This document shows positions 50,337 through 58,728 of a stretch of 64,000 nucleotides of DNA, one piece after another. The number at the start of each line of letters is the position of its first letter. Positions within the stretch are counted from its first letter, which is position 1. The DNA is taken from contig NZ_JBHULS010000001.1 in assembly GCF_042684585.1 (NCBI RefSeq), forward strand, positions 620,001 through 684,000, in the 5' to 3' direction. This DNA comes from Algorimicrobium sediminis. GTDB lineage: Bacteria > Bacteroidota > Bacteroidia > Flavobacteriales > Flavobacteriaceae. A program made the translations under genes and the position numbers. The notes beneath the pieces were generated by a model. The model was given only the letters and a program-made list of their open reading frames with translations. It had not been told where the DNA came from and made no database searches.

Positions 50337-51416
50337 ATGAGTACTTTTGCCGCAAATGTACACAAGGATTTTCAGTTTAATGGCTACGCTTACACGCGTA
50401 AAACCTTACAGGAATTAGCTTATGAACTCGTTAAGGAAGGTAATGACTTCGAAATACCTATTGGCCAATTTATAAGCGACTGGTTAGACCAATCGGCAAC
50501 TATTACCGTGCAAACTTCTGGGTCTACAGGAAAACCTAAAACAATAAGTTTGAAAAAGCAATACATGGTAGAATCGGCCCTTACCACGGGACGTTTTTTC
50601 CATTTAGAGCCAAAAAGCCAAGCACTTTTATGTTTGCCTGCTACTACCATTGCCGGCAAGATGATGTTGGTACGCGCAATGGTTTTAGGATGGCATTTGG
50701 ACAGTATTCCTCCAAAAAAGGATTTGGAAATAAACGCCAAAAAAGCCTACACTTTTGCGGCCATGATACCCTTGCAATTGCAAGCAAACAGGCACAAGCT
50801 AAACAATATTGAAACCCTAATTGTTGGGGGTGCGCCCATGTCGGCAGAATTAAAAAGCAGTATTCAAACACTTAAAACAAAAGTTTTTGAAACCTATGGC
50901 ATGACAGAAACGGTAAGCCATATTGCAGTAAAACAAAGCAATCATGTGGAAGCTAAAAAAAATGAAAATTTATTTCAAGTTTTACCTGGAATAACCATTT
51001 CACAGGACTCCAGAGGGTGTTTGGTTATTGATGCTGAAAAAATTACAAACCAAAAAATTATAACAAACGATGTGGTAACCTGTTATTCGCCAACAACTTT
51101 TGAATGGCTTGGAAGAGCGGATTATGCTATAAATTCTGGAGGCGTAAAAATACATCCAGAAGTTGTTGAGCGCATTTTGGCACCTTCCATATCCAACCGA
51201 TTTTTTATCACTTCCGTACCAGATAAAAGTTTAGGCGAACGTGTTATTATGGTTGTAGAAGGCGACAAGCAGCTTATAGATGCGCGTATTTTTTCTGAAT
51301 TAAAAAAGCACGAAATTCCAAAAGATATTTTATTTACAAAAGCGTTTCAAGAAACACATTCGGGAAAAGTACAGCGCAAGCAAACTTTAGAAGCGGCCAA
51401 AAAAAATGCTGTGTAA
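50337..51416 (+). CDS. menE: o-Succinylbenzoate-CoA ligase
   Basis: 359 residues, short for an AMP-forming acyl-CoA synthetase, as is usual for Bacteroidetes MenE. Motifs: P-loop 'VQTSGSTGKPKTISL', 'LPATTIAGKMMLVRAMVLG', 'VGGAPMS', 'VFETYGMTETVSHIA', and 'GRADYAINSGGVKIHPEVVE' with the C-terminal Lys in 'THSGKVQRKQTL'. It activates o-succinylbenzoate to its CoA thioester for MenB. Ends the menC operon; convergent with the MFS gene. Confidence 0.93.
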   Translation: MSTFAANVHKDFQFNGYAYTRKTLQELAYELVKEGNDFEIPIGQFISDWLDQSATITVQTSGSTGKPKTISLKKQYMVESALTTGRFFHLEPKSQALLCLPATTIAGKMMLVRAMVLGWHLDSIPPKKDLEINAKKAYTFAAMIPLQLQANRHKLNNIETLIVGGAPMSAELKSSIQTLKTKVFETYGMTETVSHIAVKQSNHVEAKKNENLFQVLPGITISQDSRGCLVIDAEKITNQKIITNDVVTCYSPTTFEWLGRADYAINSGGVKIHPEVVERILAPSISNRFFITSVPDKSLGERVIMVVEGDKQLIDARIFSELKKHEIPKDILFTKAFQETHSGKVQRKQTLEAAKKNAV

Positions 51417-51461
51417 AATCAGCTTCAAAACCTGACACATAGAGCCAAATAGCTTTTAGAA

Positions 51462-52718
51462 CTATGTTTTGCGTGCACTAATTTTATGAAACCATAGGGC
51501 GGCACAAAGTCCAATGCCAGAAATAAGAGCCATAACCATAAATAAATGTCTGTGACCCAATGGGCCAGGCGAGCCGTCCAGTAACAACCCAATTAAAGGG
51601 CCCGCAAAAATATCTGGCGTGTAGCCAACAAGCGAAATAAAACCAACCGCTGTGCCGGTAAGAGCCATAGGGATATTGGCTTGATTAAAGGTAGCAAAGT
51701 ATAAAACACGAGCTGCGTAAACGCCCAAAGCCATGATGCTAATAGAAAGGAGAAATAAAAAAGTTTCCTGACTATTTATGACTGCAGTTGAAAAAACAAG
51801 GCTTGTAACCAGCATGCATATAAAACCAATTATAAGCCATAAGGATGCTTTGGTTTTATCGGCCAACATACCAATAACAAAACCAATAATGGGTCGTAAA
51901 TACAGCAAAAAAGTTCCTATTTGTGCCGATTCAATGTCATTATAAGCCATAACATCTTTCGCGTAAAGACTAAACACATCGGTCATTTTATAACCAAAGT
52001 ACGCGCATAAAATAATAATCATAAGTAGCCATACAGTGGGTAGCCTTGTAAGCGTTTTAAAATCTTTAAAAGTAAGCTTATGTTTGGTTTCAGTCCAGTT
52101 TTTTGATGGCGTATTGGAATTCAAGAAAAAATAAACGAAACAGCCAATAATGGCAACAAGGATGGAGGTAGCGTAAATAACATGCTTAAAGGCCAGTTGC
52201 TTATCAGCTGTGTTTGGTGTGCTAAAAAATGTTGCAAATAGCAACAAACCTAAAGTACCAAAAAGTGCGGCTGTTAAACCCCGACCACCATCCAAAAACC
52301 CGAAAGCGCGCCCTTGATGATTAGCACCGCCCCAAATTCGGGTCGCTTTAATCATAGCTGCCCAAAATAAAAAGATGGTTGTAAAGCCCCAAAAACCATA
52401 TAACAGGTGCAGTGCGATAACAGACGGGTAGGAGGCAAGAAAAAAACCGCCTAAAGCCGTAAGCCAAAGTGCTACAGCCATGAGCAAGTTTGGTTTGTAT
52501 TTATCTGCTAGTGGTCCACCAAACACATACGATGCAAAGGCAACAACACCATAAACAGAAAAACAACTGCCTAGTTCTGTATTGTTTATTGAAAATACAT
52601 CTAAAAATGTAGGCCTGAATATGCGGGCTAAAACAAATGGCAAAACAAAAACAGCTTCACCCGCTAGTATTAGTAAAACAATATTAAATATGGATGAAGC
52701 TGTTTGTTTTTTCTGCAT
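51462..52718 (-). CDS. MFS transporter
   Basis: 418 residues with about 12 membrane helices. The MFS motif region after helix 2 is 'FGGPLADKYKPNLLM' and the inter-domain repeat is 'GMLADKTKASLW'; the linker between halves contains 'NWTETKHKLTFKDFKTL'. Substrate unknown; the fold resembles sugar-phosphate or nitrate-type antiporters. Its ATG overlaps the last base of the acyl-CoA carboxylase stop, so the two are co-transcribed, which suggests uptake or export of an organic acid handled by that enzyme. Confidence 0.85.
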   Translation of the reverse strand: MQKKQTASSIFNIVLLILAGEAVFVLPFVLARIFRPTFLDVFSINNTELGSCFSVYGVVAFASYVFGGPLADKYKPNLLMAVALWLTALGGFFLASYPSVIALHLLYGFWGFTTIFLFWAAMIKATRIWGGANHQGRAFGFLDGGRGLTAALFGTLGLLLFATFFSTPNTADKQLAFKHVIYATSILVAIIGCFVYFFLNSNTPSKNWTETKHKLTFKDFKTLTRLPTVWLLMIIILCAYFGYKMTDVFSLYAKDVMAYNDIESAQIGTFLLYLRPIIGFVIGMLADKTKASLWLIIGFICMLVTSLVFSTAVINSQETFLFLLSISIMALGVYAARVLYFATFNQANIPMALTGTAVGFISLVGYTPDIFAGPLIGLLLDGSPGPLGHRHLFMVMALISGIGLCAALWFHKISARKT

Positions 52719-54346
52719 TACACCTGTAAAACGCCCATATTAAACGGTTTTTCAATAGGAGCATGGTTGGCGGCTTCTATACCCATACTAATCCATTTTC
52801 TGGTATCTAATGGGTCTATAATAGCATCTGTCCAAATACGCGAAGCGGCATAGTATGGCGACACTTGATTGTCGTACCTATCTTTAATTTCTTTATAAAG
52901 CGCTGCTTCTTTTTCGGCGGTAATATCTTCACCTTTTTTAAGTAATGAAGCCTTTTCTATTTGTAGTAATACTTTTGCAGCACTATTGCCACTCATTACG
53001 GCCAACTCGGCACTTGGCCAAGCAACTATAAGTCGGGGGTCGTAGGCTTTTCCGCACATGGCGTAATTACCAGCACCATAACTGTTGCCTAAAATGATTG
53101 TAAATTTAGGCACAACGCTATTACTTACGGCATTAACCATTTTAGCACCATCTTTTATAATACCGCTATGCTCACTTTTACTGCCTACCATAAAACCTGT
53201 AACATCTTGTAAGAAAACCAAAGGAATTTTTTTCTGGTTACAGTTGGCTATAAATCGCGTGGCTTTGTCGGCAGAGTCGTTGTAAATAACACCACCAAAT
53301 TGCATTTCACCTTTAGCATTTTTAACCAGTTTTCGTTGGTTGGCTACTATGCCTACAGCCCAACCATCAATTCGGGCATAGCAGGTAATAATGGTTTGTC
53401 CGTACCCGGCTTTGTATTCTTCAAATTCGCTGTTATCTACTAAACGCTTTATTACCTCATACATATCGTATTGGTCGGCGCGCGATTTTGGTATAATACC
53501 ATAAATATCCTCCGGATTTTCTTTTGGTTTTAAAGCATCTGTTCGGTTAAAACCAGCCTTGTCATAATCGCCTATTTTATCTACAATATTTTTAATTTTA
53601 TCTAGTGCATCTTTATCGTCTGCGGCCTTATAGTCTGTAACGCCCGAAATTTCACAATGCGTTGTTGCGCCGCCCAAAGTTTCATTATCTATGGATTCGC
53701 CAATAGCCGCTTTTACTAAATAGCTACCCGCTAAAAAGATACTACCTGTTTTATCAACAATTAAAGCTTCATCGCTCATAATTGGTAAGTAAGCGCCACC
53801 GGCAACACAGCTTCCCATAACGGCCGCAATTTGCGTGATGCCCATACTACTCATAATGGCATTATTTCTAAAAATGCGTCCAAAATGTTCTTTGTCTGGA
53901 AAAATTTCATCCTGCATGGGCAGATAAACGCCAGCAGAGTCTACAAGATAAATTATGGGCAGTTTATTTTCAATGGCAATTTCTTGAGCACGTAAATTCT
54001 TTTTGGCCGTAATAGGAAACCAAGCACCCGCTTTTACCGTAGCGTCGTTGGCCACTACCAAACATTGTTTACCTTTTACATAACCTATTTTTACAACAAC
54101 ACCTCCAGACGGGCAGCCACCGTGATTGGGATACATATCGTCGCCAGCAAAGGCACCAATTTCAATCTGCGGTTTCTTGGCGTCCAATAAATAATCTATT
54201 CGCTCGCGCGCGGTTAGTTTTCCTTTAGCATGCTGTTTTTCAATGCTTTTTTTGCCACCTCCTAGTTTAACTTGGGCTAGGCGTTTTTTTAATTCGGAAA
54301 GTAGTAATTTATTATGATCTTCGTTTTTGTTGAAGTTTATGTCCAT
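52718..54346 (-). CDS. Acyl-CoA carboxylase, carboxyltransferase (beta) subunit
   Basis: 542 residues of the propionyl-/methylcrotonyl-CoA carboxylase beta family. Crotonase-like halves: 'LTARERIDYLLD', 'NHGGCPSGGVVVKIGYVKG', 'VYLPMQDEIFPDKEHFGRIFRNNAIMS' in part, which is typical of methylcrotonyl-CoA carboxylase, 'GSCVAGGAYLPIMSDE', 'GGATTH', and 'FLQDVTGFMVG' with 'GNSYGAGNYAMCGKAYDPRL'. It transfers carboxylate from biotin to an acyl-CoA; the biotin subunit is not in the window. The leucine pathway (methylcrotonyl-CoA) is the best guess. Confidence 0.88.
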   Translation of the reverse strand: MDINFNKNEDHNKLLLSELKKRLAQVKLGGGKKSIEKQHAKGKLTARERIDYLLDAKKPQIEIGAFAGDDMYPNHGGCPSGGVVVKIGYVKGKQCLVVANDATVKAGAWFPITAKKNLRAQEIAIENKLPIIYLVDSAGVYLPMQDEIFPDKEHFGRIFRNNAIMSSMGITQIAAVMGSCVAGGAYLPIMSDEALIVDKTGSIFLAGSYLVKAAIGESIDNETLGGATTHCEISGVTDYKAADDKDALDKIKNIVDKIGDYDKAGFNRTDALKPKENPEDIYGIIPKSRADQYDMYEVIKRLVDNSEFEEYKAGYGQTIITCYARIDGWAVGIVANQRKLVKNAKGEMQFGGVIYNDSADKATRFIANCNQKKIPLVFLQDVTGFMVGSKSEHSGIIKDGAKMVNAVSNSVVPKFTIILGNSYGAGNYAMCGKAYDPRLIVAWPSAELAVMSGNSAAKVLLQIEKASLLKKGEDITAEKEAALYKEIKDRYDNQVSPYYAASRIWTDAIIDPLDTRKWISMGIEAANHAPIEKPFNMGVLQV

Positions 54347-54449
54347 ATAGTTTTTCTTTGGCGGTTATACGTTGGCACGAATTTACGAAAGTTGATCATG
54401 GTTTGAAAGTGAATATTTTGTTAAAATGCATTACATGGAAATAGTTTCC

Positions 54450-54481
54450 TTGGAAAATATAAAGTTGCTACAGTATATTTG
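54450..54481 (+). promoter_or_regulatory. Promoter of the FMN reductase-GNAT-MarR group
   Basis: TTG at 54450-54452, 21-bp spacer, TATATTTG at 54474-54481; start codon at 54502. A good match to the Bacteroidetes -33/-7 pattern. Confidence 0.6.
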
Positions 54482-54501
54482 TAAAAAATTAAATACTTTT
54501 T

Positions 54502-55050
54502 ATGAAACAAATTATAGCATTTGCAGGCAGTAACAGTAAAACATCTATTAACAAGCAACTTGTGCAGTACGCTGCTACTTTGACAACAGACGCCAATTTT
54601 GAAGTGACTGTTTTGGATTTAAACGATTTTGAAATGCCTTTGTTTGGCGTTGATTTAGAAGCTTCCGAAGGCGTACCCGATACCGCACACAATTTATTGC
54701 ATTACATTCAAAATGCTGATGGTATTATGTTAGCTTTAGCGGAGCACAACGGTGCTTACAGTGCTGTTTTTAAGAACGCATTCGATTGGATGTCGCGTAT
54801 AAACGCCAAGATTTTTGCTAACAAACCCGTTATGTTAATGTCAGCTTCTCCAGGAGGTCGTGGTGGTGCATCTGTTTTGGCTATTGCAAAAGACCGATTT
54901 CCAAGACATGAGGCACGCTTAACAGCCGAATTTTCATTGCCATTTTTTGCCACAAATTTTGATGGCCAGCAAGTAACAGAACCGGCGCTTAAAACAGCAT
55001 TACTTAATACTATTAACCAATTTAAAAACACGATATTACATGGAAATTAA
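54502..55050 (+). CDS. NADPH-dependent FMN reductase-family protein
   Basis: 182 residues of the flavodoxin-like FMN_red family. N-terminal 'IIAFAGSNSKTSINKQLVQYAA' (in part) is the FMN phosphate loop; 'MLALAEHNGAYSAVFKNAFDWMS' (in part) and 'MLMSASPGGRGGASVLAI' are the isoalloxazine-contacting segments. It would reduce FMN or quinone-like compounds with NADPH. The stop overlaps the start of the GNAT gene by 11 bp, so the two are coupled. Confidence 0.9.
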   Translation: MKQIIAFAGSNSKTSINKQLVQYAATLTTDANFEVTVLDLNDFEMPLFGVDLEASEGVPDTAHNLLHYIQNADGIMLALAEHNGAYSAVFKNAFDWMSRINAKIFANKPVMLMSASPGGRGGASVLAIAKDRFPRHEARLTAEFSLPFFATNFDGQQVTEPALKTALLNTINQFKNTILHGN

Positions 55051-55324
55051 ACATCATAAAGAATCGGAAGGTGGTACGTTTTACGCAGAAGTAAATGGAA
55101 AGCGTCAAGCAGAAATGACATACACACTTAAAGCTAACGATACCGTAGATATTTACCACACCCATGTGGACGAGGCTTTGCAAGGCGAGGGTGTAGGCTA
55201 TAAATTAGTGGCTGCCGCAGTTCAATTTTTGCGTCAAAACAACTTGAAAGCGGAAGCTAGTTGTTCATACGCCGCACATGTATTTAAGAAAAACAGGGAG
55301 GATTACGCAGATGTTCTTGTATAA
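55040..55324 (+). CDS. Small GNAT-type N-acetyltransferase (YjdJ-like)
   Basis: 94 residues of the compact acetyltransferase group related to YjdJ and human GTLF3B. 'TVDIYHTHVDEALQGEGVGYKLVAAAVQFLRQ' (in part; QGEGVG is the acetyl-CoA phosphate loop) and 'CSYAAHVFKKN' are characteristic. Substrate unknown. It overlaps the FMN reductase gene end and is followed 16 bp later by the MarR regulator. Confidence 0.85.
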   Translation: MEIKHHKESEGGTFYAEVNGKRQAEMTYTLKANDTVDIYHTHVDEALQGEGVGYKLVAAAVQFLRQNNLKAEASCSYAAHVFKKNREDYADVLV

Positions 55325-55340
55325 TTAATGCTTTAAAATT

Positions 55341-55778
55341 ATGGGAGATCTTGCTAAAGATATTCAGTCGCGTTTTAATCATGACAAAATAAAGGCGCTT
55401 ATTAATATTTTGTACACGGCAAATTGGCTTACTAATAAACAGAATGCGTTTTTTAAATCCTTCGATTTGTCGCCCCAGCAGTATAATATTTTGCGCATTT
55501 TAAAAGGAGCAGAAAAACCACTTAAAGCACAAACCATTAAGGAGCGCATGATTGAACGTGCGCCTAACGCGACGCGGTTAATGGATAAATTATCGGCTAA
55601 AAAATTGATAGAACGTAAGCCATGCGACAGCGACCGTCGTGTGGTTCATGTCCAGATAACAGAAAAAGGTTTGGCCTTATTACAAACCATTCCATCGGAT
55701 TTTAACATACACTTATTAAGTAAATTAACCAATGATGAGGCCCAGCAATTAAGTAATTTATTGGATAAATTAAGGTAA
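55341..55778 (+). CDS. MarR-family transcriptional regulator
   Basis: 145 residues with the winged helix of MarR: 'LSPQQYNILRILKGAEKPLKAQTIKERM' (in part), recognition helix 'APNATRLMDKLSAKKLIER', and wing 'PCDSDRRVVHVQITEKGLALL'. The DxRxxxxxLT-type wing is kept. It ends a run with an FMN reductase and an acetyltransferase and may repress that run in response to a small molecule, as is usual for MarR-oxidoreductase groups. Inference from context. Confidence 0.9.
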   Translation: MGDLAKDIQSRFNHDKIKALINILYTANWLTNKQNAFFKSFDLSPQQYNILRILKGAEKPLKAQTIKERMIERAPNATRLMDKLSAKKLIERKPCDSDRRVVHVQITEKGLALLQTIPSDFNIHLLSKLTNDEAQQLSNLLDKLR

Positions 55779-55847
55779 TATTTTAAACACAAGATGCCTG
55801 AATACAGAGGTTTAGCCCTTTTAAGGTATCTCTAATTTGGGTGCGTA

Positions 55848-56504
55848 CTATTTTTTTTTAGCGTAATAAGCCTTAATAACCGATTTACGACCAATGGTTT
55901 TGGTAATAATATCTTTGTCTAGATCCCAACCACGAGCTGGAGAATATTCGCGGCCGTACCAAATAATTTGCAAATGCAAGTCGTTCCAATGTGCTTCTGG
56001 AAATAAGCGTTTGGCATCTTTTTCGGTTTGAACCACATTTTTGCCATTGGTAAAACCCCACCGGTACATAAGTCTGTGAATATGCGTATCCACAGGAAAA
56101 GCTGGAATGCCAAATGCTTGCGATAATACTACCGCAGCCGTTTTATGGCCTACTGCGGGTAACGCTTCTAAATCTTCATATGTTTTAGGAACTTTGCCTT
56201 GATGCTTGTCTATTAATATTTGCGAAAGGCCGTGAATGCCTTTACTTTTCATAGGAGACAAGCCCACAGGCTTTATAATTTCTCTAATGTCTGTAACCGA
56301 TAGCTTAACCATATCGTAAGGATTGTCCGCTTTAGCAAAAAGCAATGGCGTAATTTGGTTAACACGAACATCTGTACTTTGTGCCGATAGTAAAACGGCT
56401 ATTAGCAAGGTATATGGGTCTTTATGGTCCAGTGGTACAGGTATGGTTGGGTACAACTCCTTTAACGTTTTTATAACGAAATCTACCTTTTCTTGCTTGG
56501 TCAT
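55848..56504 (-). CDS. nth: Endonuclease III lacking the Fe-S cluster cysteines
   Basis: 218 residues. The HhH-GPD core is complete: 'LLSAQSTDVRVNQITPLLF', helix-hairpin-helix 'LEALPAVGHKTAAVV' with catalytic Lys121, and 'FPVDTHIHRL' with Asp139, matching K120 and D138 of E. coli Nth. The C-terminal loop that normally holds C-x6-C-x2-C-x5-C reads 'YGREYSPARGWDLDKDIITKTIG': no cysteine there or anywhere in the protein. It should still act as a bifunctional DNA glycosylase/AP lyase on oxidised pyrimidines, but without the 4Fe-4S cluster. Confidence 0.93.
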   Translation of the reverse strand: MTKQEKVDFVIKTLKELYPTIPVPLDHKDPYTLLIAVLLSAQSTDVRVNQITPLLFAKADNPYDMVKLSVTDIREIIKPVGLSPMKSKGIHGLSQILIDKHQGKVPKTYEDLEALPAVGHKTAAVVLSQAFGIPAFPVDTHIHRLMYRWGFTNGKNVVQTEKDAKRLFPEAHWNDLHLQIIWYGREYSPARGWDLDKDIITKTIGRKSVIKAYYAKKK

Positions 56505-56545
56505 AAGTTGTATTTTTACGGAAATTGATTTTAAACAAAGATACT

Positions 56546-56998
56546 ATGACAAATTTAAAACCGGGCGATAAAGCACCAGATTTTACGGCGAAGGATCAGG
56601 ATGGAAATAGCATTTCATTAAGCGACTATAAAGGAAAAAAACTGGTGTTGTTTTTTTATCCAAAAGCCAGCACACCAGGTTGTACGGCTGAAGCGTGTAA
56701 TTTAAGTGATAATTACAACCGTTTTCAAAGTGCAGGATACGCTATTTTAGGCGTAAGTGCCGATAGCGAAAAAAGACAAAGTAATTTTAAAAATAAATAC
56801 CAATTTCCTTATCCGTTATTAGCCGATGAGGATAAATCTGTTATCGAAGCTTATGGCGTTTGGGGCCCGAAAAAGTTTATGGGTAAGGAATATGACGGTA
56901 TTCATAGAACTACTTTTATTATTGATGAAAACGGACACATTGAGGACGTTATTACCAAGGTAAAAACCAAAGCACACACAGACCAGATTTTAGATTAA
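56546..56998 (+). CDS. bcp: Thioredoxin-dependent thiol peroxidase (BCP/PrxQ)
   Basis: 150 residues from the ATG at 56546; the upstream start at 56525 adds a non-family tail. Peroxiredoxin motifs: 'KAPDFTAKDQDGNSISLSDYKGKK' (in part), peroxidatic Cys46 in 'STPGCTAEAC' with resolving Cys51 five residues on (the PrxQ type), and 'FIIDENGHIEDVI'. It reduces hydroperoxides using thioredoxin. Divergent from nth by 41 bp and followed by a terminator. Confidence 0.95.
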   Translation: MTNLKPGDKAPDFTAKDQDGNSISLSDYKGKKLVLFFYPKASTPGCTAEACNLSDNYNRFQSAGYAILGVSADSEKRQSNFKNKYQFPYPLLADEDKSVIEAYGVWGPKKFMGKEYDGIHRTTFIIDENGHIEDVITKVKTKAHTDQILD

Positions 56999-57006
56999 AA
57001 AGCACC

Positions 57007-57032
57007 AGCGGTCTGTTTAGGCCGCTTTTTTT
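57007..57032 (+). terminator. Terminator of bcp
   Basis: AGCGGTCT-GTTT-AGGCCGCT stem with seven T's after it; one G-T pair. Confidence 0.75.
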
Positions 57033-57088
57033 GGCTGCATTACGCAAAAATCCAAAAGCGGATAATTTAACTTAAAATAGTTACCTAG

Positions 57089-57331
57089 TTATTTGTTTTC
57101 GTATATATGACCTTCTGTAAAATCTTTATACGCTTCTTTTTTACCCTTGGTTACGTAGGGAGAAGATTGGCTTAAACGGTCGTTTTCCTTTTTTAAAATA
57201 ATAGACTTTCTGATACCTAAAATTAAAAGTATTAAGAAAAAAACAACTGTTATGCCCAGCACCATAACTATATTGGTTTGATCTATAAAAAGAGAGGTTG
57301 GGACAAGGTTTGTCCACCATGAAAATAACAT
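57089..57331 (-). CDS. Small single-pass membrane protein
   Basis: 80 residues. A periplasmic N-terminal stub, one strong membrane helix ('MVLGITVVFFLILLILGI', about 23-40), then a charged cytoplasmic tail ('RKSIILKKENDRLSQSS'). No family recognised. A -7 box on the minus strand (plus-strand positions 57364-57371) precedes it by 32 bp, supporting a real, separately expressed gene. Confidence 0.5.
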   Translation of the reverse strand: MLFSWWTNLVPTSLFIDQTNIVMVLGITVVFFLILLILGIRKSIILKKENDRLSQSSPYVTKGKKEAYKDFTEGHIYENK

Positions 57332-57363
57332 AACAGTGTTTTTAGATTGGGTTAATAGCTTGT

Positions 57364-57371
57364 CAAATATA
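57364..57371 (-). promoter_or_regulatory. -7 box (TATATTTG, minus strand)
   Basis: The complement of CAAATATA at 57364-57371, 32 bp upstream of the small membrane protein start. No clear -33. Confidence 0.4.
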
Positions 57372-57559
57372 ATGTATTTTGATTACTAATGTGTTAAAAG
57401 TGATAAGATTATGTGTTTTTTTTGATAACTTTTTAAACGATATGTTAATTTGTTCATGAAACAGTTACCTAATAAAAACATGTTTAACAAGTTAAGATTA
57501 GGTGCCTCACAGGTTTGTTAGGTTGCTTACACCGAATATAATTATTAAACGTATTTAAT

Positions 57560-58600
57560 TTAATAGGTAGCGCCTACACGTGCAGCATAATGTCCTTTTA
57601 TAAAATCGGTAATTAAATAAGCAAGCATTTTGCCCACTTGAGTGTCCGTTTCAGGTGTTGGAGCTGCTTCGCACAGGTGTAAATACATAGCGTGTTTAGA
57701 TTGCGAAACCTTATGTACAAAATGTCTAGTTTTATTACTACTAAAACCCGACGGAGATTTGGCGCTGCTAGGCATATTTTGTATCGCATCGCAATCTATT
57801 TCAATCCCGTAGGGCTTACCTTGCATAAATAATAAAGCCCGTTTTATCTCCGATTTAAACTTTAAATCTTTTCTAATTTCTATAGCTTCAAATGTGTTAT
57901 ACTGAAAGTTACTGTTGGTATCTAGTTGTTTAAAAATAGCTTTAGAGGTATAATTTTCGTGCAGACCAAAAATGAAATAATTTTTTAAAAAGCCTTCAGA
58001 ATAGGCATAACTAAAACCGTTGCCACTATGTCTTCCTTCTTCAGCCCTTAAATCTGTATGCGCATCAAAATTTATTACATTCAATGGTTTTTTTAAGGCT
58101 AAAGAAGTTCCTTTTATGTTGCCATAAGCGTTATTATGCCCGCCACCTATTACAATAGGCGTTTTTCCGGCAGCAACAATTTGTGTTACTAATTCCGCCA
58201 CATGGTTGTCTATTTTAGCCACCAGTTTTCGGGACTTTTGTAAATCCTTGGGATTGTTTTTATCAAAATTTGCGAGTTTGGCTGTATAGCTGGAAAAATC
58301 TAAATACCCCAATATTAATACGTTTTTAGCAAGTGTAAATTGGTTGCTCTGGATGTTTAATAAAGCCTTTAAGCAGGCGTGCCATGCTCCAGCGGTACCA
58401 TGGTTGCCTAAATTAGCAAAAACGCCCAAATCCTCTGGAATACCAAAAATTACATATTGAACATCTAAATTTTTTAAATCGTCGTATATATTAGTAATTT
58501 GGTTTAAATAGCTAATATGTTCACCAAATTTAGACTCGCCAGCACGTTTGTTTAGGTAGTTTTCGCGGTCTAATTCATTAAATAAAACTAATTTACTCAT
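57560..58600 (-). CDS. hutG: Arginase/formiminoglutamase-family ureohydrolase
   Basis: 346 residues of the ureohydrolase fold. Mn ligands are visible in 'VIGGGHNNAYGN' (His), 'NFDAHTDLRAEEGRHSGN' (DxHxD type) and 'GIEIDCDAIQN' (DxD type). The N-terminal 'VIFGIPEDLGVFANLGNHGTAGA' is typical of the Bacteroidetes formimidoylglutamase group, not of true arginase. hutI lies 1.1 kb away on the same strand, so histidine degradation (N-formimino-glutamate to glutamate) is the most likely role; agmatinase or arginase are less likely. Confidence 0.82.
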   Translation of the reverse strand: MSKLVLFNELDRENYLNKRAGESKFGEHISYLNQITNIYDDLKNLDVQYVIFGIPEDLGVFANLGNHGTAGAWHACLKALLNIQSNQFTLAKNVLILGYLDFSSYTAKLANFDKNNPKDLQKSRKLVAKIDNHVAELVTQIVAAGKTPIVIGGGHNNAYGNIKGTSLALKKPLNVINFDAHTDLRAEEGRHSGNGFSYAYSEGFLKNYFIFGLHENYTSKAIFKQLDTNSNFQYNTFEAIEIRKDLKFKSEIKRALLFMQGKPYGIEIDCDAIQNMPSSAKSPSGFSSNKTRHFVHKVSQSKHAMYLHLCEAAPTPETDTQVGKMLAYLITDFIKGHYAARVGATY

Positions 58601-58728
58601 AAGTATGGTTTTAAGCTGCCATAAAAGTAGGTTTTATTTGAAACTTTGAAAACAAAACCAGTTAAAAGCTTCTTGCAAAGGTTGCTAAAAAATAATAATT
58701 CGATAAAAATAAATAAAAAAACAAGTTT

